From an uncultured Peptococcaceae bacterium (lineage in GTDB: Bacteria > Bacillota > Peptococcia > Peptococcales > Peptococcaceae), in the NCBI GenBank assembly GCA_900556545.1, contig USPE01000004.1, positions 1 to 22,298 on the forward strand: 22,298 nt of DNA, read 5' to 3'. Both the position numbers and the translations under genes were made by a program. Below, in pieces: positions 1 to 9,182 of this stretch. The notes beneath the pieces were generated by a model. The model did not search any database, was not told the origin of the DNA, and was given only the letters and a program-made list of their open reading frames with translations. How positions within the stretch are numbered: position 1 is the first letter of the stretch; the number at the start of each line of letters is the position of its first letter.

Positions 1-40
1 TTTTATTTTTTTCTATAGGGGCTCCCATCCTCCAAATTAC

Positions 41-119
41 GTTAGCTTTGTTAGCTTTGGCTTAACCAATATGGTTTGCCCTTTGTTTTTACGTTAGCTA
101 ATCGGTTAGCTATTGTTAG
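41..119. repeat. Cluster of GTTAGCT direct repeats
   Basis: Four copies of the heptamer GTTAGCT start at 41, 50, 93 and 105, and a partial copy (GTTAG) sits at 115. A short dyad, AACCA/TGGTT, lies between them at 64-76. The stretch lies between the terminator of the Sel1-repeat gene and the left edge, so it could be upstream control DNA of a gene lying to the left. No protein or known operator class can be assigned. Confidence 0.5.
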
Positions 120-190
120 TTTTTTTGCATCAATTCTTTGATGTGTTGTTGTTTCTGCTTTTCATACTGCCATTCTATTATAATTGCACA

Positions 191-239
191 ATAAAAAACA
201 GGAAGACATCATCTGCATCCAGACTACATCTTCCTGTTT
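191..239 (-). terminator. Intrinsic terminator of the Sel1-repeat gene
   Basis: On the minus strand an 11-bp perfect stem (arms 229-239 and 196-206) is followed directly by a run of six T, 10 bases past the stop codon of the Sel1-repeat gene. It probably ends the pth-mfd-prsA-Sel1 transcription unit. Confidence 0.8.
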
Positions 240-248
240 ATACGCTTT

Positions 249-1001
249 TTATTCTTCTGTTTCTAACGCTTCTTTTGCTTCCACAATTCCGGCATCTGCT
301 GCTTTTTGATACCATTCTCTGGCTTTTTCTGCATCTTTGGCAATTCCTTCACCGTTAGCATAGCACTGCGCCAACAAAAATTGAGCGTCCGGCATATATT
401 CAGCAGCTTCTAATAACAATTGCACTGCCTTCTCTTTATCCTGTTCTACGCCTTCCCCTTCAAAATAGGAAATTGCCAGATTCATTTTGCCTGCGGGATG
501 GTCAGCGTCTGCTGCGCTTTGAAACCATTTTACAGCCTCTGCGTAATCCTGCTCCACACCCATACCCTGGCTGTAGCAAATGCCCAGATTTACCTGTGCC
601 TCTAAAGAACCACGCATAGCAGCTTTTAAGTACCATTCGGCAGCCGCTTCCAGATTTTGTTCTGTTCCCTGACCAAAGGTATAGCATTCGCCAAGAAACT
701 GCTGGGCAATGATATGGCCCTTCTGCGCAGCAACTTTAAAGTTTTCAAACGCTTTTTCCAGATCCTGTTCTACACCGTCTCCATTGTAATACCGGCCGCC
801 CAGCAAATAGCAGGCATTCAAGTTGCCCTGCTCCGCCGACTTCTGATACCAGTAGATGGCTTTTTCGATATCCGGTTCTACCCACTTACCTTGCTCATAA
901 CACATAGCCAAATTAAACTGGGCACGGGCAAACCCTTCACTTGCCGCCTCTTCCAATTCTTTCAGTTTTTCTTTACTATCAATCAATTCTGCTTGCTGCA
1001 T
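249..1001 (-). CDS. Sel1-like (TPR-type) repeat protein
   Basis: A 250-residue protein made almost wholly of Sel1-like repeats. Six units of about 36 residues run from about residue 25 to the C-terminus, each with an A-x-x-x-L-G-x-x-Y pattern, a G-x-G-V-E-Q-D turn and an A-x-x-W-Y-x-x-A-A helix. Sel1 repeats form an alpha-solenoid scaffold for protein-protein contacts. There is no signal peptide or membrane segment, so a cytosolic protein is expected. Two ATGs lie close together (1005 and 1001); the second sits six bases after a GGGAGGG ribosome site and is preferred. It follows the foldase gene by 94 bases on the same strand and precedes a strong terminator, so it is probably the last gene of that operon. 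The partner and exact role cannot be inferred. Confidence 0.9.
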   Translation of the reverse strand: MQQAELIDSKEKLKELEEAASEGFARAQFNLAMCYEQGKWVEPDIEKAIYWYQKSAEQGNLNACYLLGGRYYNGDGVEQDLEKAFENFKVAAQKGHIIAQQFLGECYTFGQGTEQNLEAAAEWYLKAAMRGSLEAQVNLGICYSQGMGVEQDYAEAVKWFQSAADADHPAGKMNLAISYFEGEGVEQDKEKAVQLLLEAAEYMPDAQFLLAQCYANGEGIAKDAEKAREWYQKAADAGIVEAKEALETEE

Positions 1002-1095
1002 GCATAGCCCTCCCTTGTTCCGATTTTGCTTTTGCCTCAGACGGGTATCTGTTCGTTATTGGACACCGCTCTGTTTGCATATGCTCTTTTGACTA

Positions 1096-2142
1096 TTATT
1101 CTGCTGCTGCATCATCGGCCGGTGCATCGGCAGCGCCGGTTTGGTCTGCATCAGCTGCATCTGCTTGTTCTGCATCAGTATTATCAACAGCAGTATCCTG
1201 ACCGGTAGAAATGGTTTCCGGTACAGATGTTTCATCAATCAGAATTTCAATTTTTGCATCTTCCATCAAGCTGGCAGCCAGATTATTTAAACCGTTTGCA
1301 TAAATACCCTGTAAAACGCTGTCGTATTTATTTTCAGGGTTTTCCAACAGATTTACGTCAGACTGTTTATCTTCCACCAGAATGATGTGGTAACCGAATT
1401 CACTTTTCACCGGTTCTTTGGAATATTCTCCAACTTCCAGTTCCTGCGCTGCTTTGCTGAATTCATCTACCATTTTAGAAGTTGTTAAACCGGTTACAGC
1501 AAAATAACCCAGTTCACCGCCATCGGCAGCGGAGCCTGTATCGTCAGAATTTTCTTGTGCTAAAGTGGCAAAATCAGCGCCGCCGTCCAACTGAGCAATC
1601 AGGTCAATGGCAACCTGTTCTGCATTTTCTTTATCAGAACTAACCAGAATATGTTTTGCCTTGATAACATCCACTGTTTCAGGATTGTTCACCATATCCT
1701 CCTGCAGTTTACTCTGCAACATATATTCTTTCTGGGTATCTCTGTAATATTCCATGGTCATGCCGGACTGTACAACCGCCTGCTCAAAATCATCCTGGCT
1801 GCCGCCAAAGCTGTCAGCTACCAACTGATTAATGGCTTCGTCAAGTTCTTCATCTGTCACACTCAAACCGCGTTTCTCAGCTTCCTGCGACAGTAATTCC
1901 TGGGCGATCAGACTATCCAAAACAGAATTGCGGGTTTCTACTTTTAAGGTTTCGTCAGAAACATCAGCACCATACATCTGATACATCTGCATGAACTGTG
2001 TATAATTGACATCCAGTGTTTCCTGGGAGATTGGTTCACCGTTTACGGTGGCCACTGTGCCATCCGGCACGTTATTGCCGCAGCCTGTCAAACCTGCAAG
2101 CAAAAATGTACCTAAAACCAATACTGCTAATTTCTTTTTCAT
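1096..2142 (-). CDS. prsA: PrsA-like foldase lipoprotein (parvulin peptidyl-prolyl isomerase)
   Basis: A 348-residue lipoprotein that helps exported proteins fold outside the cytoplasmic membrane. The N-terminus has a KKK cluster, a hydrophobic stretch and the lipobox L-T-G-C, with the lipidated Cys at residue 21. A SurA-like helical region follows. The parvulin domain (about residues 165-260) shows K-A-K-H-I-L-V, the G-G-E-L-G-Y-F turn and F-G-Y-H-I-I-L-V. The C-terminal 35 residues are an unusual Ala/Asp-rich acidic tail, probably disordered. Start chosen at 2142, not the ATG at 2169, because AAGGAGAG lies at the right distance and the signal peptide begins there. It lies 74 bases after mfd, a neighbourhood common in Firmicutes, and has a likely promoter of its own in the gap. 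Confidence 0.9.
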   Translation of the reverse strand: MKKKLAVLVLGTFLLAGLTGCGNNVPDGTVATVNGEPISQETLDVNYTQFMQMYQMYGADVSDETLKVETRNSVLDSLIAQELLSQEAEKRGLSVTDEELDEAINQLVADSFGGSQDDFEQAVVQSGMTMEYYRDTQKEYMLQSKLQEDMVNNPETVDVIKAKHILVSSDKENAEQVAIDLIAQLDGGADFATLAQENSDDTGSAADGGELGYFAVTGLTTSKMVDEFSKAAQELEVGEYSKEPVKSEFGYHIILVEDKQSDVNLLENPENKYDSVLQGIYANGLNNLAASLMEDAKIEILIDETSVPETISTGQDTAVDNTDAEQADAADADQTGAADAPADDAAAE

Positions 2143-2198
2143 CGTATTCTCTCCTTCGATTCTTTGCAATTAAGCTGCTATTATATTCATACTCCGCT

Positions 2199-2227
2199 AT
2201 TATAGCAGAATGCCCGTTATTGCACAA
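2199..2227 (-). promoter_or_regulatory. Candidate promoter of the prsA-like gene
   Basis: On the minus strand TTGTGC (2222-2227) and TATAAT (2199-2204) are separated by 17 bases, inside the end of mfd and the mfd-prsA gap. A second TATAATAGC copy lies at about 2177-2185 without a good -35. This would let the foldase be made independently of mfd. Confidence 0.45.
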
Positions 2228-5200
2228 TGGCAACCATATCTAATAAAATATCTTTCATTAAATCTAAACATTTTTCAGCCGATGTGCTGCCTACTGTAAT
2301 GCGCACCACCAGCTCGCCGCCATCGTTGCCGTAGGTCAATTGCCGTTTATATTTTTTGATTAATTCTAATAGCTTGGGCATATCCATATTGGTGTCCGGC
2401 GCAAAAAGTGCAGTGACAATGCCGCCTTTTTGCTTAAGGCTGCGGATTCCAATCTGCTGACAATATATTTTCAGCTCAGCCGCTCGCAGCAAATTCCACG
2501 TTTCATTGGGAATATCGCCAAATCGGTCTATCATTTCATCCTCCAGCAAATGAAGCCGATTGAGCAGTTTGGCCTGCTGAATGCGTTGATAAAAGCCCAA
2601 CTTCACGGCACTGTCCCGAATATAATATTCAGGAATAAAGGCACTGACCTGCAAGTCTATCTCTACCTCCTGCGATTTGCCGGTTTTTTCGCCTTTTAAT
2701 GCGCGAATGGCTTCATCCAGCATGGTGCAGTACAAGTCAAATCCTACCGCTGCCACATGGCCATGCTGTTCGGCGCCAAGCAAATTACCGGCACCCCGTA
2801 TTTCTAAATCCCGCATGGCAATTTTAAAACCGGAGCCCAGCTCGGTATATTCTCTAATGGCAGCCAGCCGTTTTTCGGCTAATTGGCTCAGCGTTTTATC
2901 TTTTTTATAAGTCAGATAGGCGTAAGCGATGCGGTTGCTGCGGCCTACCCTGCCTCGCAGCTGATATAGCTGCGCCAGTCCCATTTTGTCCGCCTCGTCT
3001 ACAATCATTGTATTGGCGTTGGAAATATCCAAACCGGTTTCAATGATGGTGGTGCAAACCAGCACATCGGCCTGATAGTCGATAAAGTCCATCATAATCT
3101 GTTCCAGCTGATGTTCCTTCATCTGTCCATGACCCACCAGAATACGGGCTTCCGGCACCATGATGCTGATTTCTTCTGCCAGCTGCTCAATATCTTCAAT
3201 CCGGTTATGCACCACATAAACCTGCCCGCCGCGGCCCAATTCTCTCCGAATGGCATCCTTCATCAGCTCCGGCGTTTTTTCAACAATATAGGTCTGAATT
3301 GGATAGCGATCCTGCGGCGGTGTTTCAATGACGCTCATATCTCGGATACCCACTAAGGACATATGCAGGGTACGCGGAATCGGTGTGGCGGATAAGGTTA
3401 ACACATCCACCAAAGAACGCAGACTTTTGATTTTTTCCTTATGGGTGACACCAAAACGCTGCTCCTCGTCCACAATCAATAATCCTAAATCATGAAACTG
3501 AATGGTTTTGCCCAATAATTTATGGGTTCCCACCACAATATCCACTGTGCCGTTTTTCAGTCCCTCTGTTGTTTCTTTTTGCTGTTTGGGTGTACAAAAC
3601 CGGCTGAGCATATCCACCCGCACGCCATAGGGCTGAAACCGCTCAGTAAAGGTATTATAATGCTGCTGCGCCAACACAGTGGTCGGCACCAAAACGGCAA
3701 CCTGCTTTCCATCGTTCACTGCTTTAAAGGCAGCACGAATGGCCACTTCTGTTTTTCCATAGCCCACATCGCCGCAAATCAGCCGATCCATCACAGTAGG
3801 CGACATCATATCTTTTTTGACATCTTCAATGGCTTTTAACTGATCCTCGGTTTCTACATAAGGGAAGGCATCTTCAAATTCCTTTTGCCATTGGTCATCG
3901 GGCGAAAAAGCAAATCCTTCCTCGCTTTGCCGCCGGGCATAAATCTGCAGTAAGCCCTCGGCAAGCTTTTCAACAGAAGCTTTTACTTTATTTTTGGTGC
4001 GCTGCCATTCATTGCCGCCCAATTTGTTGACTTTGGGGACAACGCCGTCATTCACTGCATATTTTTGCAGCAGGTCAAACTGCTCTACAGGGATATACAG
4101 CTTGCCGTCATCCGAATATTTAACAATTAAATAATCTCGTTCTACATCCTGCACTTTTAGGCGTTCAATGCCCATATAACGGCCGATACCATGGCCCATA
4201 TGCACAACATAATCGCCGATTTTCAAATCATCCAACTGAGAAATTTTTTGTCCGTCTTCCTGGAAGAATTTTTTATTTACTCGTTTTTTCTGCTGCTGAA
4301 ATACTTCTGTTTCACTGACAAATACCAGTCGGCTTTGCGGGAACCGCGCGCCATGGCTGATATTGCCGTAAGCCAAATAAATTTGCCCTGCATCAGCCTG
4401 ATATCGGTCTGCTATCCAGCTGCATAAAATGTCATGGTCACTGAGCATTTGCTGTAAACGTAGCGCTTTTGCAGCAGATGTAAGTAAAATGAGAATCCGA
4501 TATTTCTGTTCCTGCCAGGCTTGCAGTTCCTCTACCAGCAGCTGCGGATTGCCAAAGAAGGAAGATATATTCTGGCAGTCCAATGGCATTTTATCAGGAT
4601 ATTGTTGAAATACAGATGCTTTTGGCAGCAACGAAAAACAAACATGGGGAACTGCTCCGACCATAGGAATCATCTCATCCATATTGAAAAAATATTCAGC
4701 CTGGCCGGGCAATACGCCGCCTTTTAACAGCAGCTCACTGAATGTCTGCCGCCGTTCTTTTTCTAAATATTCCTGCGCCTCTTGTATGCGGTTCATCTCG
4801 TCCAGCACAAGCATTTTTTCATGGCCCAAATAGTCCAGCAGGCTGGCATTTTCCTGATAGAAAAATGTCTGGTATTGCTCCATTCCGGTAAAGTAGAGGT
4901 CCTGCTGCAATCTCTCCAGCAGCTCCCCGATCTTGTTTTGCAGCCGCTCTACCGGCTCTCTGTCTTTTCGTTTTGACAGCTGCCCCACCTGTTTATTAAA
5001 CTGCTCACGAATTTTCCGCAGTCCTGCTTCCTTATTCTGCGCCATCAGGAAAAATTCCCGCCCCGGAACAATCCAAACCTTGCTTACTTTTTCAATGGAG
5101 CATTGGCTGTCTGTTGCAAAGAATCGAATAGAGTCTATTTCATCATCAAAAAATTCCAAGCGCAGGGGATTTTCATAATAAGGAGAATAGATATCGAAAA

Positions 5201-5756
5201 TACCGCCCCGCACAGAAAATTGCCCTTGTCGCTCTACTTGCTCCACCGCCTCATAGCCAAAGTTTACCAAATGGGCTTTCAGCTGCTGCTGTTCCATTAC
5301 CATGCCCACTTCCAGCTGCAGCAAGCCTTGCAGAAAATCTCCTACAGGCAGCAGTTTTTTACTTAACCCTTCTATCGTCGTAACAACAGCAAACTTTTTG
5401 TCCCGTTCCAATATCAGATGGGACAGAATTTCCAGCCGTTTTTGTTCCAGTTCTCCGCTTTGTGCAATTACTTCATAAGGAATCATTTCCAATGCAGGAA
5501 AATACAACACCTCATAGGACGGCAGCAATTGCACCAAATCTTCCCACAACTCTTTGGCCCGTTTTTGCGTGTCGCAAACTACAAGTAAATTTCCTTGTGC
5601 TCGGCGTTGTGTTAAAGAAGCCGTCACCAAGGTTCGCTGGCCCTCGTACAGTCCATATACAACCGCTTCTCCTGCAAGGGAAAGCTGTTCTTGCACCTTG
5701 CCAATTTCAGCATCATTCTGTAAAAAATCTATCAGTGCTGTTCCTTTGGCTTCCAT
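2217..5756 (-). CDS. mfd: Transcription-repair coupling factor Mfd
   Basis: A 1179-residue protein, the usual length of Mfd, the ATP-driven translocase that removes RNA polymerase stalled at lesions and recruits UvrA. In order: an N-terminal UvrB-like region (about residues 1-350), an RNA-polymerase-binding CarD-like Tudor domain (D-Y-V-V-H-x-G-H-G-I-G-R-Y, about 530), and a RecG-like motor with Walker A G-D-V-G-Y-G-K-T-E (about 662), the D-E-E-Q box (about 762), T-L-S-A-T-P-I-P-R-T and Q-L-R-G-R-V-G-R. A C-terminal TRCF domain follows. The ATG at 5756 has only a modest GGGGTGA ribosome site. It lies 46 bases after pth and is very likely co-transcribed with it. No damage to any motif is visible. 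Confidence 0.97.
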   Translation of the reverse strand: MEAKGTALIDFLQNDAEIGKVQEQLSLAGEAVVYGLYEGQRTLVTASLTQRRAQGNLLVVCDTQKRAKELWEDLVQLLPSYEVLYFPALEMIPYEVIAQSGELEQKRLEILSHLILERDKKFAVVTTIEGLSKKLLPVGDFLQGLLQLEVGMVMEQQQLKAHLVNFGYEAVEQVERQGQFSVRGGIFDIYSPYYENPLRLEFFDDEIDSIRFFATDSQCSIEKVSKVWIVPGREFFLMAQNKEAGLRKIREQFNKQVGQLSKRKDREPVERLQNKIGELLERLQQDLYFTGMEQYQTFFYQENASLLDYLGHEKMLVLDEMNRIQEAQEYLEKERRQTFSELLLKGGVLPGQAEYFFNMDEMIPMVGAVPHVCFSLLPKASVFQQYPDKMPLDCQNISSFFGNPQLLVEELQAWQEQKYRILILLTSAAKALRLQQMLSDHDILCSWIADRYQADAGQIYLAYGNISHGARFPQSRLVFVSETEVFQQQKKRVNKKFFQEDGQKISQLDDLKIGDYVVHMGHGIGRYMGIERLKVQDVERDYLIVKYSDDGKLYIPVEQFDLLQKYAVNDGVVPKVNKLGGNEWQRTKNKVKASVEKLAEGLLQIYARRQSEEGFAFSPDDQWQKEFEDAFPYVETEDQLKAIEDVKKDMMSPTVMDRLICGDVGYGKTEVAIRAAFKAVNDGKQVAVLVPTTVLAQQHYNTFTERFQPYGVRVDMLSRFCTPKQQKETTEGLKNGTVDIVVGTHKLLGKTIQFHDLGLLIVDEEQRFGVTHKEKIKSLRSLVDVLTLSATPIPRTLHMSLVGIRDMSVIETPPQDRYPIQTYIVEKTPELMKDAIRRELGRGGQVYVVHNRIEDIEQLAEEISIMVPEARILVGHGQMKEHQLEQIMMDFIDYQADVLVCTTIIETGLDISNANTMIVDEADKMGLAQLYQLRGRVGRSNRIAYAYLTYKKDKTLSQLAEKRLAAIREYTELGSGFKIAMRDLEIRGAGNLLGAEQHGHVAAVGFDLYCTMLDEAIRALKGEKTGKSQEVEIDLQVSAFIPEYYIRDSAVKLGFYQRIQQAKLLNRLHLLEDEMIDRFGDIPNETWNLLRAAELKIYCQQIGIRSLKQKGGIVTALFAPDTNMDMPKLLELIKKYKRQLTYGNDGGELVVRITVGSTSAEKCLDLMKDILLDMVAIVQ

Positions 5757-5802
5757 ACTATTTCGTCACCCCAATTTTTTTATTATGGCAAAGATTACAC
5801 AC

Positions 5803-6369
5803 TTAACCCTTTGTTTTTACATTATATTGATTCATGGCCGGCCCGATTCCTTCATCAAGCCATTTTTTCACAGCATCTACCGATATGGCTACAGCATGCT
5901 CAATATTTTTTTTATCTGCTCCGCTAAAAGGAGTCAGCACATAGTCTTTTGTGTTATAGGTGCCACGCCCAATACCAATTTTTAACCGGTCAAAATCATT
6001 AGAGTTCAAATGGGCGATAATATTTTTGATTCCATTATGACCGCCGGCGCCTCCTCCTTGTTTAAACCGCAACTGGCCGGGGGGTAAATCCAAATCATCA
6101 TGAATGACCAACAGATCATCTATGCGGTCTTTATAATAATTTAGCAGCTCCATCACTGCCTGTCCGCTAAGGTTCATATAGGTTAACGGCTTCACCAGCA
6201 GAATCTTTTCATTATCCCAGTTGGCAATTTGTGTCAGAGCCTGGCATTGTTTTTTTTCTACTGCGGTATGCAGTTCATCAGCAATGGCGTCCACCACCAT
6301 AAATCCTACATTGTGCTTTGTCTGCGCATATTCTTTCCCCGGATTTCCCAAACCAATTATCATTTTCAT
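5803..6369 (-). CDS. pth: Peptidyl-tRNA hydrolase
   Basis: A 188-residue enzyme that cleaves peptidyl-tRNA released by stalled ribosomes and so recycles tRNA. The N-terminal I-G-L-G-N-P-G block (Asn9), His19 in K-H-N-V-G-F, the T-Y-M-N-L-S-G loop, the catalytic Asp in V-I-H-D-D-L-D-L and the glycine-rich G-G-G-A-G-G-H-N-G-I-K loop are all present and match bacterial Pth. Start placed at 6369 (M-K-M-I-I-G) because the family begins here and AAGGAGG lies upstream at about 11 bases; an ATG at 6414 would add a non-homologous leader. It is the first gene of the pth-mfd-prsA-Sel1 group. A weak promoter (TTGCTG, 18-base spacer, TATGAT; 6421-6450) may serve it. Confidence 0.97.
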   Translation of the reverse strand: MKMIIGLGNPGKEYAQTKHNVGFMVVDAIADELHTAVEKKQCQALTQIANWDNEKILLVKPLTYMNLSGQAVMELLNYYKDRIDDLLVIHDDLDLPPGQLRFKQGGGAGGHNGIKNIIAHLNSNDFDRLKIGIGRGTYNTKDYVLTPFSGADKKNIEHAVAISVDAVKKWLDEGIGPAMNQYNVKTKG

Positions 6370-6414
6370 AATGCTGCTTGCCTCCTTAGTCTTATTTGAG
6401 CAAATGAAAGCCAT

Positions 6415-6664
6415 TCGTCTATCATAAAATTCCTAAAACAAACACAGCAAAGCCGAGGAATCTGAAAGATTCTTCGACTCATTGATTGCCCGTATTTGTA
6501 CATAAAAATTTAATCCAAATGAAAATTTTGTCATGACTTATTGTATCATACTTTGCCAGCACTACCAAATATAATTTCGATTTTTAAAAACTTTTTCCTC
6601 TTTTATCATCATAAAAATATCACCATAAAAAGTTGCTGCAAAAAAAATCATTTTTCATAACCGA
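6415..6664. other. AT-rich intergenic stretch between prs and pth
   Basis: No gene is seen here. It holds an imperfect hairpin at 6454-6476 (10-bp stem with one G-T pair, GAA loop) just upstream of the weak pth promoter candidate at 6421-6450. The remainder is A/T-rich. Confidence 0.5.
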
Positions 6665-6698
6665 TAAAAACGCCAGCCTCCGCAGAGAAGACTGGCGT
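6665..6698 (-). terminator. Intrinsic terminator of prs
   Basis: Minus-strand stem with arms ACGCCAG/CTGGCGT extended by further G-T-containing pairs, followed at once by TTTTTATC. It lies 26 bases past the prs stop and separates prs from pth. Confidence 0.8.
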
Positions 6699-6723
6699 AA
6701 GAAAGCACACGATTCAATTTTAA

Positions 6724-7674
6724 TTATTCAAACAATTCACTGACAGAATTATCTAAATGAATCCGTAAGATTGCTTCACCGATAATTGGCGCAACGGATA
6801 ATACTTTAATTTTGTCGCTCTTTTTATCTCCCATTGGAATGGTATTGGTTGTAACCAGTTCCTGAATCGGAGACTTTTCAATCCGTTCAATGGCAGGGCC
6901 GGACAATACTGCGTGGGTGCAGCAAGCATCTACACATTTTGCGCCTCTGTCAATCAAAGCCTGTGCGCCATTGGTAATGGTGCCGGCAGTATCAATCATA
7001 TCATCAACTAAAATAACCTCTTTACCTTTAATATCGCCGATAATGTTCATAACTTCGGACACATTTGGCATTGGTCTTCTTTTATCAATAATAGCCAACG
7101 GAACACCAATCTGTTCTGCCAGATTTCTTGCCCGAGTTACCCCACCCATATCCGGAGATACGACTACCAGATTTTCCGGATCTTTATGTTTATAGTAATC
7201 GGCCAGAATCGGCAAGCCAAACAGGTTGTCCACCGGAATATCAAAAAAGCCTTGAATCTGCATAGCATGTAAGTCCATAGCCAAAACACGGCGAGCGCCG
7301 GCTTTTGTGATTAAATTTGCTACTAATTTGGCAGTGATTGGTTCACGGCCGCGGGATTTTCTGTCCTGTCTTGCATATCCATAGTAAGGCAGCACTGCGG
7401 TAATGCGTTTTGCAGAAGCGCGGCGCAACGCATCAATCATAATTAATAGTTCCATCAGATTGTCGTTTACCGGGGTACAGGTCGGCTGAATAATATATGC
7501 GTCACTGCCGCGTACACTCTCGTCGATGATTAAGCTGATTTCTCCATCGCTAAAATGTTTTACTTTGGCAGCGCCCAATTTGACACCCAAATAATCAGCA
7601 ATTTCCTGTGCTAATTCCGGATTGGCATTTCCAGTAAACAATTTCAAATTTCTTACTTCTTTCCTTGTAGTCAT
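6724..7674 (-). CDS. prs: Ribose-phosphate pyrophosphokinase (PRPP synthetase)
   Basis: A 316-residue enzyme that makes PRPP from ribose 5-phosphate and ATP for purine, pyrimidine, His, Trp and NAD synthesis. Visible motifs are the N-terminal F-T-G-N-A-N-P-E-L, the R-Q-D-R-K-x-R-G-R-E-P-I flexible loop, V-S-P-D-M-G-G-V-T-R-A, and the PRPP-binding D-D-M-I-D-T-A-G-T (about residue 223). Length and motifs match class I bacterial enzymes. The ATG at 7674 has a GGGGGAG ribosome site nine bases upstream. The order glmU-prs is the classic Firmicutes arrangement, but here a promoter in the 112-base gap and a terminator behind it allow separate transcription. Confidence 0.97.
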   Translation of the reverse strand: MTTRKEVRNLKLFTGNANPELAQEIADYLGVKLGAAKVKHFSDGEISLIIDESVRGSDAYIIQPTCTPVNDNLMELLIMIDALRRASAKRITAVLPYYGYARQDRKSRGREPITAKLVANLITKAGARRVLAMDLHAMQIQGFFDIPVDNLFGLPILADYYKHKDPENLVVVSPDMGGVTRARNLAEQIGVPLAIIDKRRPMPNVSEVMNIIGDIKGKEVILVDDMIDTAGTITNGAQALIDRGAKCVDACCTHAVLSGPAIERIEKSPIQELVTTNTIPMGDKKSDKIKVLSVAPIIGEAILRIHLDNSVSELFE

Positions 7675-7718
7675 TTGGTTGTTCTCCCCCTAACAGAATC
7701 TTAAACTGTATTATATTT

Positions 7719-7747
7719 ATAATAACTAATCTGCGCTGCAAACTCAA
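7719..7747 (-). promoter_or_regulatory. Candidate promoter of prs
   Basis: On the minus strand TTGAGT (7742-7747) and TATTAT (7719-7724) are separated by 17 bases. The leader to the prs ATG would be about 38 bases. Confidence 0.5.
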
Positions 7748-7786
7748 CCTTTATTTCCTGATATCTCTAGAAAAAATGACAAAAAC

Positions 7787-9142
7787 CTATTTTTTCTTTC
7801 TCCAGTTTTCTTTCAAACGCAATTCTGCTCTCACAACTGCCAAGCTTTCAGCGGGAACATCTCTTGTAATAGTGGAACCAGCACCAATGAAAGCGTTTTC
7901 TTCCACAGTTACCGGAGCAACCAAGTTTGTATTACTTCCAACAAAAGCCCCATCTTCAATAATTGTTTGATATTTATTGACACCATCGTAATTACAGGTA
8001 ATGGTTCCGCAGCCAATATTGACCCCGCTGCCGACAACGGCATCGCCAACGTAAGAAAGATGAGGAATTTTGCTGCCTTCTCCTACTTGCGCTTTTTTTA
8101 CTTCTACAAAGTCGCCGATTTTTACGTGATCAGCCAGTTTTGTCCCGGGACGCAGATAAGCCATTGGACCAATTTTACAGAAATTACCCACTGTACTTTC
8201 CACGATAACCGTACTTTGAATATCGTTACCATCACCAATCACACTGTCTGCAAATCGACAGTTAGCGCCGATGATATTATCGCTGCCAATCACAGTATTG
8301 CCTTCCAGAATCACATTGGGATAAATAACAGTATCATTTCCAATTACCACATCGGCACCGATATAGGTGTGCATTGGATCAATTAACGTAACGCCCTCCA
8401 TCATAACCTGCGTGCATTTACGCTGACGCAAAATTTGTTCTGCCTGTGATAACTGCACCCGATTATTGACGCCCAGACTTTCGCTGAAATCCTCAAGAAT
8501 ATAACCGCCCACCGGCAGTTTCTGCTCATTGGCAATTTTGATCAGGTCTGTCAGATAATATTCTTTCTGTGCGTTATTTGTGTTCAAATCTCCCAAATGC
8601 TGCTGCAAAAATGCTTGGTCAAAACAGTAGGTTCCTGTATTGATTTCTTTCACCTTTTTTTGCTCATCGGTAGCATCCTTCTGCTCTACAATGGAAAAGA
8701 TGTGCTGCCCCTGCCGCATAATGCGTCCATATCCGGTTGGATTTTCTGCCAACGCGGTTAATACGGTGACTGCATTTTTTTCTTCCTGATGCTGCTTAAT
8801 TAATTGCTGAATGGTTTCTGCGCGCAGCAACGGTGTGTCGCCGCAAATTACCAATACACATTGATTTTGTTCCGGCAGTACTTTGGCTGCCTGCATGACT
8901 GCATGTCCTGTGCCCAATTGTTCTGTTTGATAAACTGCAACAGCCTGGTTTTCTACTACCTGCGCAACCTGATCACCACCATGCCCCAATACAATAATTT
9001 TATCCTCTACACCAGCTGTTTCTAAACAATCTATCACCCACTGCACCATTGGTTTCCCCAGTGCTTTATGCAGCACTTTAGGTAATTTTGATTTCATTCT
9101 GGTGCCTTGCCCTGCCGCCAGAATAATTGCTGTTGTCTTCAT
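7787..9142 (-). CDS. glmU: Bifunctional UDP-GlcNAc pyrophosphorylase / glucosamine-1-phosphate N-acetyltransferase
   Basis: A 451-residue enzyme that acetylates glucosamine 1-phosphate and then joins it to UTP, giving UDP-GlcNAc for peptidoglycan. The N-terminal nucleotidyltransferase domain opens with L-A-A-G-Q-G-T-R-M-K-S, followed by K-P-M-V-Q-W and G-D-T-P-L-L. From about residue 250 a left-handed beta-helix of hexapeptide repeats carries the acetyltransferase (R-P-G-T-K-L, G-D-F-V-E-V-K, N-Y-D-G-V-N-K-Y). Start set at 9142 (M-K-T-T-A-I-I-L-A-A-G) with AAAAGGAG upstream; the ATG at 9181 would add 13 non-homologous residues. It is divergent from the sulfonate lyase gene. Confidence 0.97.
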   Translation of the reverse strand: MKTTAIILAAGQGTRMKSKLPKVLHKALGKPMVQWVIDCLETAGVEDKIIVLGHGGDQVAQVVENQAVAVYQTEQLGTGHAVMQAAKVLPEQNQCVLVICGDTPLLRAETIQQLIKQHQEEKNAVTVLTALAENPTGYGRIMRQGQHIFSIVEQKDATDEQKKVKEINTGTYCFDQAFLQQHLGDLNTNNAQKEYYLTDLIKIANEQKLPVGGYILEDFSESLGVNNRVQLSQAEQILRQRKCTQVMMEGVTLIDPMHTYIGADVVIGNDTVIYPNVILEGNTVIGSDNIIGANCRFADSVIGDGNDIQSTVIVESTVGNFCKIGPMAYLRPGTKLADHVKIGDFVEVKKAQVGEGSKIPHLSYVGDAVVGSGVNIGCGTITCNYDGVNKYQTIIEDGAFVGSNTNLVAPVTVEENAFIGAGSTITRDVPAESLAVVRAELRLKENWRKKK

Positions 9143-9182
9143 AAACAAATTTCTCCTTTTTGCAAAATCGTTTTTACTCATA

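Noticed and set aside
1..28. Possible minus-strand gene starting at 28 (M-G-A-P-I-E-K-N-K) and running off the left edge
   Set aside because: The TGGAGG ribosome-like site touches the ATG with no spacer, and only nine codons are visible, so it cannot be supported.
3522..3839. A 105-codon plus-strand reading frame inside mfd
   Set aside because: It is antisense to conserved Mfd helicase motifs and reads like a translated complement with no family resemblance.
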